Below are positions 1 to 8,209 of a DNA stretch of 64,000 nt, piece by piece. A program made the translations under genes and the position numbers. The number at the start of each line of letters is the position of its first letter. The stretch's first letter is position 1. The notes beneath the pieces are model-generated. The model made no database searches and had not been told where the DNA came from. It worked only from the letters and a program-made list of their open reading frames with translations. This DNA comes from NORP240 sp038134485 (GTDB lineage: Bacteria > Pseudomonadota > Gammaproteobacteria > Pseudomonadales > Pseudohongiellaceae). The DNA lies in NCBI GenBank assembly GCA_038134485.1, contig JAYPVG010000008.1:43587-107586 (forward strand). The letters are read 5' to 3'.

Positions 1-1
1 T

Positions 2-490
2 ACCGAAGCAGTCTGGGGGGTCGGCTGTGACCCCTGGAATGAGCAAGCGGTCTACCGGTTGCTGGCAATCAAACAGCGACCGGTAAACAAGGGACTCATA
101 CTGGTCGCATCTTCTATTCACCAGCTGTGGCCGCTTTACGATCCTTTGACGGACGGGCAGAAGGCCGCCCTCGACCAGACCTGGCCAGGCCCTAACACCT
201 GGCTGCTTCCCGATCCCAATAATCTGGTGCCAGACTGGATCAAGGGGGAGCACCGTTCGGTAGCTATACGTGTCAGCGCCCATCCACTGGTGGCGGCTCT
301 ATGTGAACGATTTGGCAGCATGTTGGTGTCTACTTCGGCAAATTTGGCGGGCGAGCCCGAAATCCGATCCAGGGTAAAACTTGAGATAAAACTTGGCGCC
401 AAACTGGACTTGGTCGTTCCTGGTCAATTGGGAAGGCAATCACAACCGTCAACGATCAGGGATCTGGCAAGCGGTCGTATATTCCGTTAG
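2..490 (+). CDS. tsaC: Threonylcarbamoyl-AMP synthase TsaC (YrdC/Sua5 family), 5' end cut by window
   Basis: The reading frame is open from base 2 and ends with TAG at 488-490, giving about 162 visible residues; only a short N-terminus should be missing. The visible protein opens with the family motif TEAVWGVGCDP, followed by KQRPVNKGLIL, SVAIRVSAHP and STSANLAGEP, which line the nucleotide and threonine pocket of YrdC-type enzymes. The family makes L-threonylcarbamoyladenylate from threonine, bicarbonate and ATP, the first step of t6A37 modification of ANN-decoding tRNAs in the cytoplasm. It lies 27 bases upstream of hemF on the same strand, and tsaC-hemF-aroE is a common gammaproteobacterial order. 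An internal ATG at 59 is not the start because the diagnostic motif lies before it. Confidence 0.93.
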   Translation, partial: TEAVWGVGCDPWNEQAVYRLLAIKQRPVNKGLILVASSIHQLWPLYDPLTDGQKAALDQTWPGPNTWLLPDPNNLVPDWIKGEHRSVAIRVSAHPLVAALCERFGSMLVSTSANLAGEPEIRSRVKLEIKLGAKLDLVVPGQLGRQSQPSTIRDLASGRIFR

Positions 491-517
491 AGAATCACAC
501 AACAAACGGGTAACAAA

Positions 518-1429
518 GTGAATACTGACGACATTTCTGATGTCAAAGAATTTTTTCTGCGGCTGCAGTCATCCATATGCAGCATGCTGGAGCAGATCGA
601 CGGTACCACCGCTTTTCGCACGGACCAGTGGGATCGGGAAGCCGGGGGCAGCGGAATCACCCGCGTCATTAACGATGGTGCAGTGCTGGAGAAAGGAGGA
701 GTGAATTTCTCCCACGTATTCGGTAAATCACTGCCGGCTTCCGCATCTGCGACACGGCCTGAACTTGCAGGAAGGTCTTATCAGGCAATGGGTGTTTCTC
801 TGGTTATTCACCCACGAAATCCGTTTGTACCAACCTCCCACGCCAACTTTCGAATGTTTGTGGCAGAGAGAGAAGGCGGGGATCCGGTGTGGTGGTTCGG
901 TGGCGGCTACGATCTAACGCCCTATTACGGGTTTGATGAGGACTGCGTGCACTGGCATAGCGTGGCAAAACAGTCCTGCGATAAATTTGGCGAGGAGTTC
1001 TATCCTCGTTTTAAGAAGGACTGCGACCAGTACTTTTACCTCAAGCATCGCGATGAACCACGAGGTGTCGGTGGATTGTTTTTCGACGACTTCAATGAGC
1101 TGGGTTTCGACCAAAGTTTTGCCCTGGTCAGGCACATTGCCAGCACCTATACGGATGCGTACCTTCCGATAGTCCAGCGTCGCAAAGACACGCCCTATAA
1201 TGAGGCGAACAAGCGTTTCCAGGAATACCGGCGGGGTCGTTATGTGGAGTTCAATCTTATCTTCGACCGCGGAACGGTTTTCGGCCTGCAGTCTGGCGTC
1301 GGTCGCACCGAATCTATTCTGATGTCGCTGCCCCCCTCGGTACGCTGGGAATACGATTGGCATCCCGAACCTGGCAGCGAGGAAGAAAGGCTTTACAAGG
1401 AATATCTCGTTCACCGCGAGTGGGTTTAA
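518..1429 (+). CDS. hemF: Oxygen-dependent coproporphyrinogen III oxidase
   Basis: The protein has 303 residues, the normal length for HemF, and starts at a GTG. It decarboxylates coproporphyrinogen III to protoporphyrinogen IX with O2, in the aerobic branch of haem synthesis in the cytoplasm. Visible family motifs are KGGVNFSHVFG, HANFRMFVAE, WWFGGGYDLTPYYGF and RRGRYVEFNLIFDRGTVFGL, with C-terminal EYLVHREWV. It follows tsaC closely and precedes aroE by 68 bases, probably co-transcribed. An aerobic haem enzyme fits the aa3-type oxidase and haem O synthase encoded a few kilobases downstream. No unusual substitutions were noticed. Confidence 0.97.
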   Translation: MNTDDISDVKEFFLRLQSSICSMLEQIDGTTAFRTDQWDREAGGSGITRVINDGAVLEKGGVNFSHVFGKSLPASASATRPELAGRSYQAMGVSLVIHPRNPFVPTSHANFRMFVAEREGGDPVWWFGGGYDLTPYYGFDEDCVHWHSVAKQSCDKFGEEFYPRFKKDCDQYFYLKHRDEPRGVGGLFFDDFNELGFDQSFALVRHIASTYTDAYLPIVQRRKDTPYNEANKRFQEYRRGRYVEFNLIFDRGTVFGLQSGVGRTESILMSLPPSVRWEYDWHPEPGSEEERLYKEYLVHREWV

Positions 1430-1497
1430 TGACGAACAGGCAGACCTTTTCGCATACAATATTGCATCGAAAAGGTAAGCGCTAAAGGACGGTCCCA

Positions 1498-2328
1498 GTG
1501 TTACGCTTCGCCGTTGTTGGTAACCCAGTCAGTCACAGCAAGTCTCCATTGATACATACACTGTTTGCCACCCAGACTGGTAAGCAGCTGCACTATACGC
1601 GGGAAGAAGTGGCTCTCGACGGGTTTGACGGATTTGTCAGGGAATTCTTCGAGATGGGCGGCACCGGTCTTAATGTGACTGTGCCCTTCAAGGAAAAGGC
1701 ATTTGCAATTGCAGGCGAAAGCAGCGATCGTGCCCGACTGGCGCGGGCAGTCAATACTCTCTATTTGAACCATGAGGACAGGCTTTGTGGTGACAATACC
1801 GACGGAATAGGGCTGATCCGGGATTTGCGTGACAATAACAACATCGCTATTGCCGGAAAACGTGTGCTGGTGATCGGGGCTGGTGGAGCGGTAAGGGGCG
1901 CACTGGGAACCCTGGCCCAGGAGGCGCCGGAATCAATCACCCTCGTCAATAGAACCCTTGGCAGGGCGCAAATGCTGCAACAGGAATTCTCCAATCTGGT
2001 CCGTATCAGGGTGCATGAATTCGCAGATGCACTGGATGGACCCTATGACCTTGTAATCAACGGAACGTCTACCGGCCTGCAGGGAGAAGCACCTGCCATT
2101 TCGGCAGCTGCGATTGGTCCGCTGACCTGCTGCTACGATATGATGTACGGCAACGAGGACACCCCTTTTATGAGCTGGGCTCGGCAGCGGGGAGCGAACC
2201 TCGTGCTGGATGGCCTGGGAATGCTGGTGGAGCAAGCGGCGGAGTCATTCAGCATTTGGCTGCACGTGACACCCGACACGGCCAGCGTCATCGATCAGGT
2301 TAGATCGAGCCTGGGTAGAGCAACGTAA
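1498..2328 (+). CDS. aroE: Shikimate dehydrogenase (NADP+)
   Basis: The protein has 276 residues, the standard AroE length, and starts at GTG; the shikimate-binding motif GNPVSHSKSP begins at residue 8, so no upstream start is needed. The catalytic lysine is in NVTVPFKEKAF and the partner aspartate in CGDNTDGIG. A glycine-rich NADP loop, GAGGAVRGALG, is followed by NRT, which favours NADP over NAD. It reduces 3-dehydroshikimate to shikimate in the aromatic amino acid pathway. The ORF on the opposite strand is a shadow. It is the last gene of the tsaC-hemF-aroE group; 73 bases separate it from prlC. Confidence 0.97.
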   Translation: MLRFAVVGNPVSHSKSPLIHTLFATQTGKQLHYTREEVALDGFDGFVREFFEMGGTGLNVTVPFKEKAFAIAGESSDRARLARAVNTLYLNHEDRLCGDNTDGIGLIRDLRDNNNIAIAGKRVLVIGAGGAVRGALGTLAQEAPESITLVNRTLGRAQMLQQEFSNLVRIRVHEFADALDGPYDLVINGTSTGLQGEAPAISAAAIGPLTCCYDMMYGNEDTPFMSWARQRGANLVLDGLGMLVEQAAESFSIWLHVTPDTASVIDQVRSSLGRAT

Positions 2329-2401
2329 TTGTTACCTTCTTGCAAAGATCGCGTTAAGTCCCACTAAATGGTCGATCGCAGGATCGAAAATCAGGAGTAT
2401 T

Positions 2402-4441
2402 ATGAGCAATCCCTTGTTGTCTGAAACTGAGCTTCCCCGCTTCAAGGAACTTGAGCTTGAGCACATAGAGCCCGCTGTCAATCAGATGCTTGCCGAAAAC
2501 AGGCAGGCCATTGATGCGCTGCTGGCGGCCGATGTCTTGCCGGACTGGGATAACCTGATCATGGTGCTGGACAACCTGGAGGACAGGGTAGACAACCTCT
2601 GGTCCACGGTAAGCCACCTGTTCAGTGTCAATAACAGCGGCGAACTCCGCGAGATCTATAACCGTTGCCTGCCGCTAGTAATGGAATATTCCACCGAATT
2701 GTCTCAGAACAAAGAGCTGTACCGCCGCATCAAAGACTTGCGGGAGCGCGCTGTGGAACTGCAATTATCGACCAGCCAGGTCAAGGTTCTGGACGATTAT
2801 CTGCTGGAATTTACCCTGGCAGGAGTGGCCCTCGAGGCGGACAAGAAGGCGCGATTCAAAGAAGCCGCAAAACAGCTTAGCCAGCTGTCCACCAGGTTCA
2901 GTAACAATGTGCTGGACGCCACCCACAGCTGGTCGCGACACGTAACGGATGAGCAGCAGCTGTCCGGGCTACCTGATGTCGCTCTACGCGCTGCAAAAGA
3001 GGCTGCCAGGCAGAAGGGGCTGGAGGGTTATCTGTTGACGCTTGATTTTCCCTGCTACCAGGCGGTAACCAGCTACGCTGACAACGAGGATTTACGTCGA
3101 GATATCTATACCGCTTTTGTAACCCGAGCCTCAGACCAGGGCGAAGCTAACAGGGAATGGGACAATGCCCCAGTCATCGATGAGATACTGGCTGTGCGTC
3201 GGCAGAAGGCAGATCTGCTGGACTTCGAAAATTATGCCGAGCTTTCGTTAGCCAACAAGATGGCAGACAGCGTCGACAGGGTGCTGGAGTTTTTATCCGA
3301 ATTGATAATCAAAGGTAAGCCAGTCGCCGAACGGGAATTCAGCGAGCTGCAGAAGTTTGCGGCCTCCCTTGGGAAGGACGAGCTTCATGCCTGGGATGTT
3401 GCTTATTTCAGCGAGAAACTCCGCAAGCGACTGTTCGATATTTCTCAGGAGGAGCTGCGAGCCTATTTCCCGGTGGACAAGGTCAAGGCAGGATTATTCG
3501 AGATAACCGGCCAGCTGTTTGGCATAAACATCGAGCCTAATCCCGGAATTGAAACCTGGCATCCATCCGTTGAGACCTTTGATATCGTCAAGGACGGCAC
3601 AGTGGTGGCCCACTTTTACATTGATCTTTATACCCGGGACAGCAAGCGCAGCGGGGCCTGGATGCACGACTGTCGAACAAGGCGCCTGTTGAACGATGGC
3701 TCATTGCAGTTGCCCGCTGCTTACCTGGTCTGCAATTTTACCGAGGGACGGGATAATAAACCGGCGCTGCTAACGCATCAGGAAGTGACTACCCTCTTTC
3801 ACGAGTTCGGCCATGGTTTGCATCATCTGTTGACCAGGGAAAACAGTCTGCGCGTATCCGGAATTCATGGTGTCGCCTGGGATGCGGTGGAATTGCCCAG
3901 CCAGTTAATGGAAAACTGGTGCTGGAACGAGCAGTCTATCGGGCTGATCTCGGCTCACCATGAAACCGGTGAGCCGCTGCCTCCGGAAATGCTGGAAAAA
4001 ATGTTGAAGGCGCGCAATTTTCAGGCCGGGCTGCAAATGATGAGGCAACTGGAACTTGGCCTGTTTGATTTTGAATTGCATCGGGGTCTGGCAAACCTCC
4101 AACCCGGGTATGTGCGGGACACCATGCAGCGTGTGCGGGATAAGACCGCCGTGATCAGAGCTCCGGAATTCAACCGATTCGAAAACAGCTTCTCCCACAT
4201 ATTCGCTGGTGGATACGCAGCGGGATATTACAGTTATTTCTGGGCAGAGGTACTTTCAGCCGACGTGTTCTCAAGATTCGACAACGACGGGATATTGAAT
4301 GGCCAAACGGGCCGCAGTTTCCTGGACAAGATACTCAGCCGAGGGGGCGGAGCCAGGGCACTGGAGCTATTCAAGGACTTTATGGGAAGGGATCCGCAGA
4401 TCGATGCGCTGTTGGCCCAGAAAGGAATTCCTGCCAATTGA
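2402..4441 (+). CDS. prlC: Oligopeptidase A, M3 zinc metallopeptidase
   Basis: The protein has 679 residues, matching PrlC/OpdA. The start is an ATG preceded by a good AGGAG ribosome site. The zinc motif HEFGH lies at residues 467-471, within TTLFHEFGHGLHHLLT, and the third ligand glutamate is in AVELPSQLMENW near residue 497. The C-terminal substrate region FAGGYAAGYYSYFWAEVLSADVF is split here as FAGGYAAGYYSY and FWAEVLSADVF. This cytoplasmic thimet-like oligopeptidase degrades short peptides and cleaved signal peptides. A bidirectional terminator follows, separating it from the convergent oxidase operon. Confidence 0.96.
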   Translation: MSNPLLSETELPRFKELELEHIEPAVNQMLAENRQAIDALLAADVLPDWDNLIMVLDNLEDRVDNLWSTVSHLFSVNNSGELREIYNRCLPLVMEYSTELSQNKELYRRIKDLRERAVELQLSTSQVKVLDDYLLEFTLAGVALEADKKARFKEAAKQLSQLSTRFSNNVLDATHSWSRHVTDEQQLSGLPDVALRAAKEAARQKGLEGYLLTLDFPCYQAVTSYADNEDLRRDIYTAFVTRASDQGEANREWDNAPVIDEILAVRRQKADLLDFENYAELSLANKMADSVDRVLEFLSELIIKGKPVAEREFSELQKFAASLGKDELHAWDVAYFSEKLRKRLFDISQEELRAYFPVDKVKAGLFEITGQLFGINIEPNPGIETWHPSVETFDIVKDGTVVAHFYIDLYTRDSKRSGAWMHDCRTRRLLNDGSLQLPAAYLVCNFTEGRDNKPALLTHQEVTTLFHEFGHGLHHLLTRENSLRVSGIHGVAWDAVELPSQLMENWCWNEQSIGLISAHHETGEPLPPEMLEKMLKARNFQAGLQMMRQLELGLFDFELHRGLANLQPGYVRDTMQRVRDKTAVIRAPEFNRFENSFSHIFAGGYAAGYYSYFWAEVLSADVFSRFDNDGILNGQTGRSFLDKILSRGGGARALELFKDFMGRDPQIDALLAQKGIPAN

Positions 4442-4519
4442 GTAACAACACTTGGGGTTAGACTGCCAGCGAAGCCCCGGGACCGAGATCAGCCCGGCTT
4501 GACGGGCACGCACAGAGGC

Positions 4520-4551
4520 AAAAAAAAGCCAGCTCTTAAGCTGGCTTTTTT
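4520..4551. terminator. Bidirectional rho-independent terminator between prlC and cox operon
   Basis: A GCCAGC/GCTGGC stem (4528-4533 with 4540-4545) has a six-base loop. It is flanked by an A-run on the left and a T-run on the right, so it can terminate both the rightward prlC transcript and the leftward cox operon transcript. Confidence 0.9.
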
Positions 4552-4572
4552 GTGAAACCCCAATTTAAATGA

Positions 4573-4953
4573 TCAGTGGGCTTCTTCCTCGTGACCTCCG
4601 CCATGCACATCTGCCACTGACAGGGGCTGCGCATTAGGATCATGGCCACGATATTCAACCCGAGTATCCCAGGTGTATTGACCTTCCACGCCCAGGAATC
4701 CTATCAGGAACAGCAGCGCGATGGGCGGTCCCAGTATGGTGAATACCAGGGCCATTCGCTCCCAGAATGCATGCATGAAGATCGCGACAATAAAGCCGGC
4801 TTTAAGCATCATGAATAGGAGGATCAGAAACCAACGGAATACTCCCTCTTCCAGAAAGTCCGTGGCATAAGAGAAGGCACTGAGTACGAAAAGAAGAATC
4901 CAGACCTTGTAATAGATCCCCAGTGGATGTTGTTGACCTGCTTCCGCTGACAT
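4573..4953 (-). CDS. Cytochrome c oxidase subunit IV-type small membrane protein
   Basis: This 126-residue protein has three hydrophobic segments, roughly residues 15-33, 39-62 and 70-92, and a His/Glu-rich tail ending GGGHEEEAH. Its layout and its place as last gene of the operon match the bacterial cytochrome c oxidase subunit IV (COX4_pro/CyoD-like) family, which stabilises the oxidase rather than binding cofactors. It lies 12 bases downstream of the subunit III gene. The assignment rests on topology and context more than on strong motifs. The histidine-rich tail may bind metal, but that is speculative. Confidence 0.8.
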   Translation of the reverse strand: MSAEAGQQHPLGIYYKVWILLFVLSAFSYATDFLEEGVFRWFLILLFMMLKAGFIVAIFMHAFWERMALVFTILGPPIALLFLIGFLGVEGQYTWDTRVEYRGHDPNAQPLSVADVHGGGHEEEAH

Positions 4954-4965
4954 TACCGCCTCTCC

Positions 4966-5649
4966 TTACCAAAGATAGAAAAATGCAAAAATGAATACCC
5001 AGACGAGGTCAACAAAGTGCCAGTAGAGTCCGGCGATCTCGACGATCTCGTAACCTTTCTTCTCGTAATCTCCCTTGCGTACCTTGTTGGCCACAATTAG
5101 CAGGTAGATTACGCCAGCTGACACGTGCAGCCCGTGGAACCCTGTGATCATGAAGAATACTGAACCAAACTGCGGTGCGCCAAACGGGTTACCCCAGGGG
5201 CGAATGCCCTCTTCCACGATCAGCTTGGTCCACTCGAAAGCCTGCATGCCAACAAAGGAAGCTCCGAATGCTGCCGTAATTGCCATCAGTATTGCCGTTT
5301 TCTTCCTATCCCGGCGGTATCCGAAATTCACTGCCAGCGCCATGGTGCCACTGCTCGTGATCAGTATGAAGGTCATGATGGCGATAAGAATCAATGGAAT
5401 CGGGTCGCCACCAAACGACAGCGCGAAAATTTCGCTGGCATAGGGCCAGGGTTCCGCGGTGGTCCATCGCACGTTCATGTAACTGGTCAAAAAGCAGGTG
5501 AAGATGAAGGTGTCACTTACCAGAAAGATCCACATCATCGCCTTGCCCCACGGAACGTGGTAGGTCTGCTTGTCGGCAGACCAGTCGTCTACCAGGCCGC
5601 CAACACCCGACTGGGGCGCCAGTGCCTCTGTTGCTGCTGTGTCAGTCAT
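4966..5649 (-). CDS. coxC: Cytochrome c oxidase subunit III
   Basis: The protein has 227 residues and about five to seven membrane segments. Subunit III features include WGKAMMWIFLVSDTFIF near the N-terminus, MQAFEW, the conserved FFMITGFHGLHVSAGVIYLL and the C-terminal GLYWHFVDLVWVFIF. Subunit III has no redox cofactor; it supports proton uptake and protects subunit I from inactivation. It is one of two adjacent subunit III paralogues, and this copy is the closer match to canonical CoxC by its complete HFVDLVWVF ending. It begins with MTDTAATEALAPQSG, an extended soluble N-terminus. Confidence 0.93.
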   Translation of the reverse strand: MTDTAATEALAPQSGVGGLVDDWSADKQTYHVPWGKAMMWIFLVSDTFIFTCFLTSYMNVRWTTAEPWPYASEIFALSFGGDPIPLILIAIMTFILITSSGTMALAVNFGYRRDRKKTAILMAITAAFGASFVGMQAFEWTKLIVEEGIRPWGNPFGAPQFGSVFFMITGFHGLHVSAGVIYLLIVANKVRKGDYEKKGYEIVEIAGLYWHFVDLVWVFIFAFFYLW

Positions 5650-5695
5650 GCATTATTTCCCTAAAAATTGCCTGTTATCGAATCGTTAGTGTTCT

Positions 5696-6310
5696 TTACG
5701 TATTGGCCATGATGCCAAAGACGATCAGCCATACCAGCAACAGGGCGTGCCAGTAAACTGTGCAAAGTTCTACGCTCAGCTTTATCTCCCTGGGCTCTGC
5801 TCCGGAAAACAGCTTGATAGTGGTTCTGCTCCAGACCCACAAGCCGCCCAGGATGTGAGCGCCGTGCAGACCCGTTAGTACATAGAAGAAGGAATCAGCC
5901 GGGTTTGAGGACACTGTGATGCCCTGAGCCTGCAGGCTGCTCCAGACTAAGAGCTGGCCAGCGACAAAAGCTATAGCGAAGAGCCCGCCTCCGAGAAGCG
6001 CTGTTCTCAGGTTGCGGGTCTCGCCACTTTTAAGGATGTTGCGAGTCCACTGGAACAGGATGCTGCTGATTACCAGCAGACCGGTGTTAAGCCACAGCTG
6101 CCCTGGCTCGGCCAGCGGAGTCCAGTCCGGCAACTCCATTCGAATAAAGTAGCTGACGGTAAAGAGAGAAAAAATTACACCCACCACCATCAGGAAGAAT
6201 CCCAACGCAACCTTTTCCTGCGCGACCGGGAAGGCACCTTCGGGCCGCAAGGGACCGATGATGCCCTTACGTTCCCAGGGCTTGTTGGTTACCTGCTTGA
6301 CTAGGCTCAT
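5696..6310 (-). CDS. Second cytochrome c oxidase subunit III-like protein
   Basis: This 204-residue protein has about five membrane segments. It carries the subunit III signatures FFYVLTGLHGAHILGGLWVW and YWHALLLVWLIVFGIM, in which HFVDLVW is replaced by HALLLVW. Its ATG overlaps the coxA stop codon by four bases (ATGA), which implies translational coupling with coxA. The product probably occupies the subunit III position in the inner membrane, or an extra position as in oxidases carrying two such subunits. It could be an ancestral duplicate of the following gene, though the two are clearly divergent in sequence. Confidence 0.85.
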   Translation of the reverse strand: MSLVKQVTNKPWERKGIIGPLRPEGAFPVAQEKVALGFFLMVVGVIFSLFTVSYFIRMELPDWTPLAEPGQLWLNTGLLVISSILFQWTRNILKSGETRNLRTALLGGGLFAIAFVAGQLLVWSSLQAQGITVSSNPADSFFYVLTGLHGAHILGGLWVWSRTTIKLFSGAEPREIKLSVELCTVYWHALLLVWLIVFGIMANT

Positions 6311-8091
6311 ATGTCTGCCTTCGACTCATCGTGATCCGGATCGAAATGCTGCTCATCAATCGTGGGCTCTTCTTCTTCCGGCGTATTCTGCGGTATGAAG
6401 TCGGCATGAGCGCCGGGAACGCTGTAATCGTATGCCCAGCGGTAAACCGAAGGAAGCTTGTCCCCCCAGTTGCCATGCACAGGCGGAACTTCTTCAGTCT
6501 GCCATTCCAGCGAAGCTGCGCCCCACGGATTCTTGCCAGCTTTTTTGCCGTTTTTCAGGCTCGTGAGGATGTTGATAATAAAAAGCAACTGTGCCGCGCC
6601 GACAATGAGTGCCGCGATCGTGATATTAGTGTTGAGCGCCTGAGCCGAAGCCGGGATGAAGTCGGTGCTACCCAGAGCGTAATAACGTCGCGGGACGCCA
6701 AGGAAACCCAGGTAGTGCATTGGCAGATAGATAGCGTAAGCGCCAAGGAAAGTTAGCCAGAAATGCCACTTGCCCATGGTTTCGTTATACATTTTGCCGG
6801 TTATCAAAGGGAACCAGTGATATACCGCCGCGAACAGAACCAGGACCGGCGAAACACCCATAACCATGTGGAAATGCGCTACTACAAAATAGGTGTCGGA
6901 CAGCGGCAGGTCGATAACCACATTTCCCAGGAACAGACCGGTGAGTCCGCCGTGGATAAAGGTGAAGATGAAGCCAATGGCGAAAAACATCGGCACATTC
7001 ATGCGGATATCGCCTTCCCACAGGGTCAGTACCCAGTTATACACTTTCAGCGCAGTGGGAACGGCAATGATCAGGGTCGTGGTGGCGAAGAAGAAACCAA
7101 AATAGGGATTCATTCCGCTCACATACATGTGATGTGCCCACACAATGAAGCTGAGCCCGCCGATAGCGATAATGGCCCACACCATCATGCGGTAGCCGAA
7201 AATATTCTTGCGGGCATGGACGCTGAGAATATCAGAAACCAGCCCAAATACCGGCAGTGCCACGATGTAAACTTCCGGATGTCCGAAGAACCAGAACAGG
7301 TGTTGGAACAGGATCGGGCTGCCACCGTTGTAGTCCAGAGCCTGGCCGGCCTCCATTACGGCGGGCATGAAGAAGCTGGTGCCCAGCAGGGTGTCGAAGG
7401 TCATCATCACGGATGCGACGAACAGTGCCGGAAACGCAAACAGGCCAAGCACGGTTGCCACGAATATCCCCCAAACGGCCAGCGGCAGGCGCATCATGGT
7501 CAGGCCGCGGCAGCGTGACTGCAGCACGGTGGTCACGTAGTTCAGACCACCCATGGTGAAGGCCACAATGAAAACAGCCAGGGACAACAGCATGAAGACG
7601 ATACCCCAGTCGTTGCCGGGGGTGCCAATCATGCTGGTTTGCGGCGGGTAAAGGGTCCAGCCAGCGCCGGTTGGTCCGCCGGGCACGAAGAAGCTGATCA
7701 TCAGGATAATGACGGATAACAAGTAGACCCAGTAGCTAAGCATGTTAAGAAACGGGAATACCATGTCCCGAGCGCCGCACATCAGAGGAATCAGATAGTT
7801 ACCGAAGCCACCGAGAAACAGAGCGGTCAGCAGGTATACCACCATGATCATGCCGTGCATGGTGACCGCCTGGTAGTAAGAGCTAGGATCGATGAGCGAG
7901 AACGTTTCCGGAAAACCCAGCTGCATGCGCATCATCATAGACAGCACCAGAGCCACCAATCCTACAGCCAGCGCTGTGCTCCCGTACTGAATAGCGATCA
8001 CCTTGTGATCCTGACTGAACACATACTTGGTTACCCAACTATGTGGGTGATGGAGTTCTTGCTCCTGGTCGGCTAAGGGTAAGTAAGCCAT
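6307..8091 (-). CDS. coxA: Cytochrome c oxidase subunit I (haem a/a3-CuB catalytic subunit)
   Basis: The protein has 594 residues and about 12 membrane helices. GHPEVYIVALP contains the CuB histidine, the proton-channel glutamate and the cross-linked tyrosine of type A1 haem-copper oxidases. VWAHHMYVSGMNPY gives two further CuB histidines, and VAHFHMVMG gives the haem a and a3 ligands. It reduces O2 to water and pumps protons at the inner membrane. The C-terminal 70 residues form an acidic soluble tail. It lies between coxB (118 bases upstream) and the subunit III-like gene with which it overlaps by four bases. Confidence 0.97.
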   Translation of the reverse strand: MAYLPLADQEQELHHPHSWVTKYVFSQDHKVIAIQYGSTALAVGLVALVLSMMMRMQLGFPETFSLIDPSSYYQAVTMHGMIMVVYLLTALFLGGFGNYLIPLMCGARDMVFPFLNMLSYWVYLLSVIILMISFFVPGGPTGAGWTLYPPQTSMIGTPGNDWGIVFMLLSLAVFIVAFTMGGLNYVTTVLQSRCRGLTMMRLPLAVWGIFVATVLGLFAFPALFVASVMMTFDTLLGTSFFMPAVMEAGQALDYNGGSPILFQHLFWFFGHPEVYIVALPVFGLVSDILSVHARKNIFGYRMMVWAIIAIGGLSFIVWAHHMYVSGMNPYFGFFFATTTLIIAVPTALKVYNWVLTLWEGDIRMNVPMFFAIGFIFTFIHGGLTGLFLGNVVIDLPLSDTYFVVAHFHMVMGVSPVLVLFAAVYHWFPLITGKMYNETMGKWHFWLTFLGAYAIYLPMHYLGFLGVPRRYYALGSTDFIPASAQALNTNITIAALIVGAAQLLFIINILTSLKNGKKAGKNPWGAASLEWQTEEVPPVHGNWGDKLPSVYRWAYDYSVPGAHADFIPQNTPEEEEPTIDEQHFDPDHDESKADI

Positions 8092-8209
8092 TAATTCCTC
8101 CTGGGTACTTATACACGTTCAGGCAAGGTTGCACTCATTGGCCTGACTCTGAACGATGTCCTGTTTAAACACTAAAATTGTAAACTGTTAATCCTATCTG
8201 TCCTGCGCG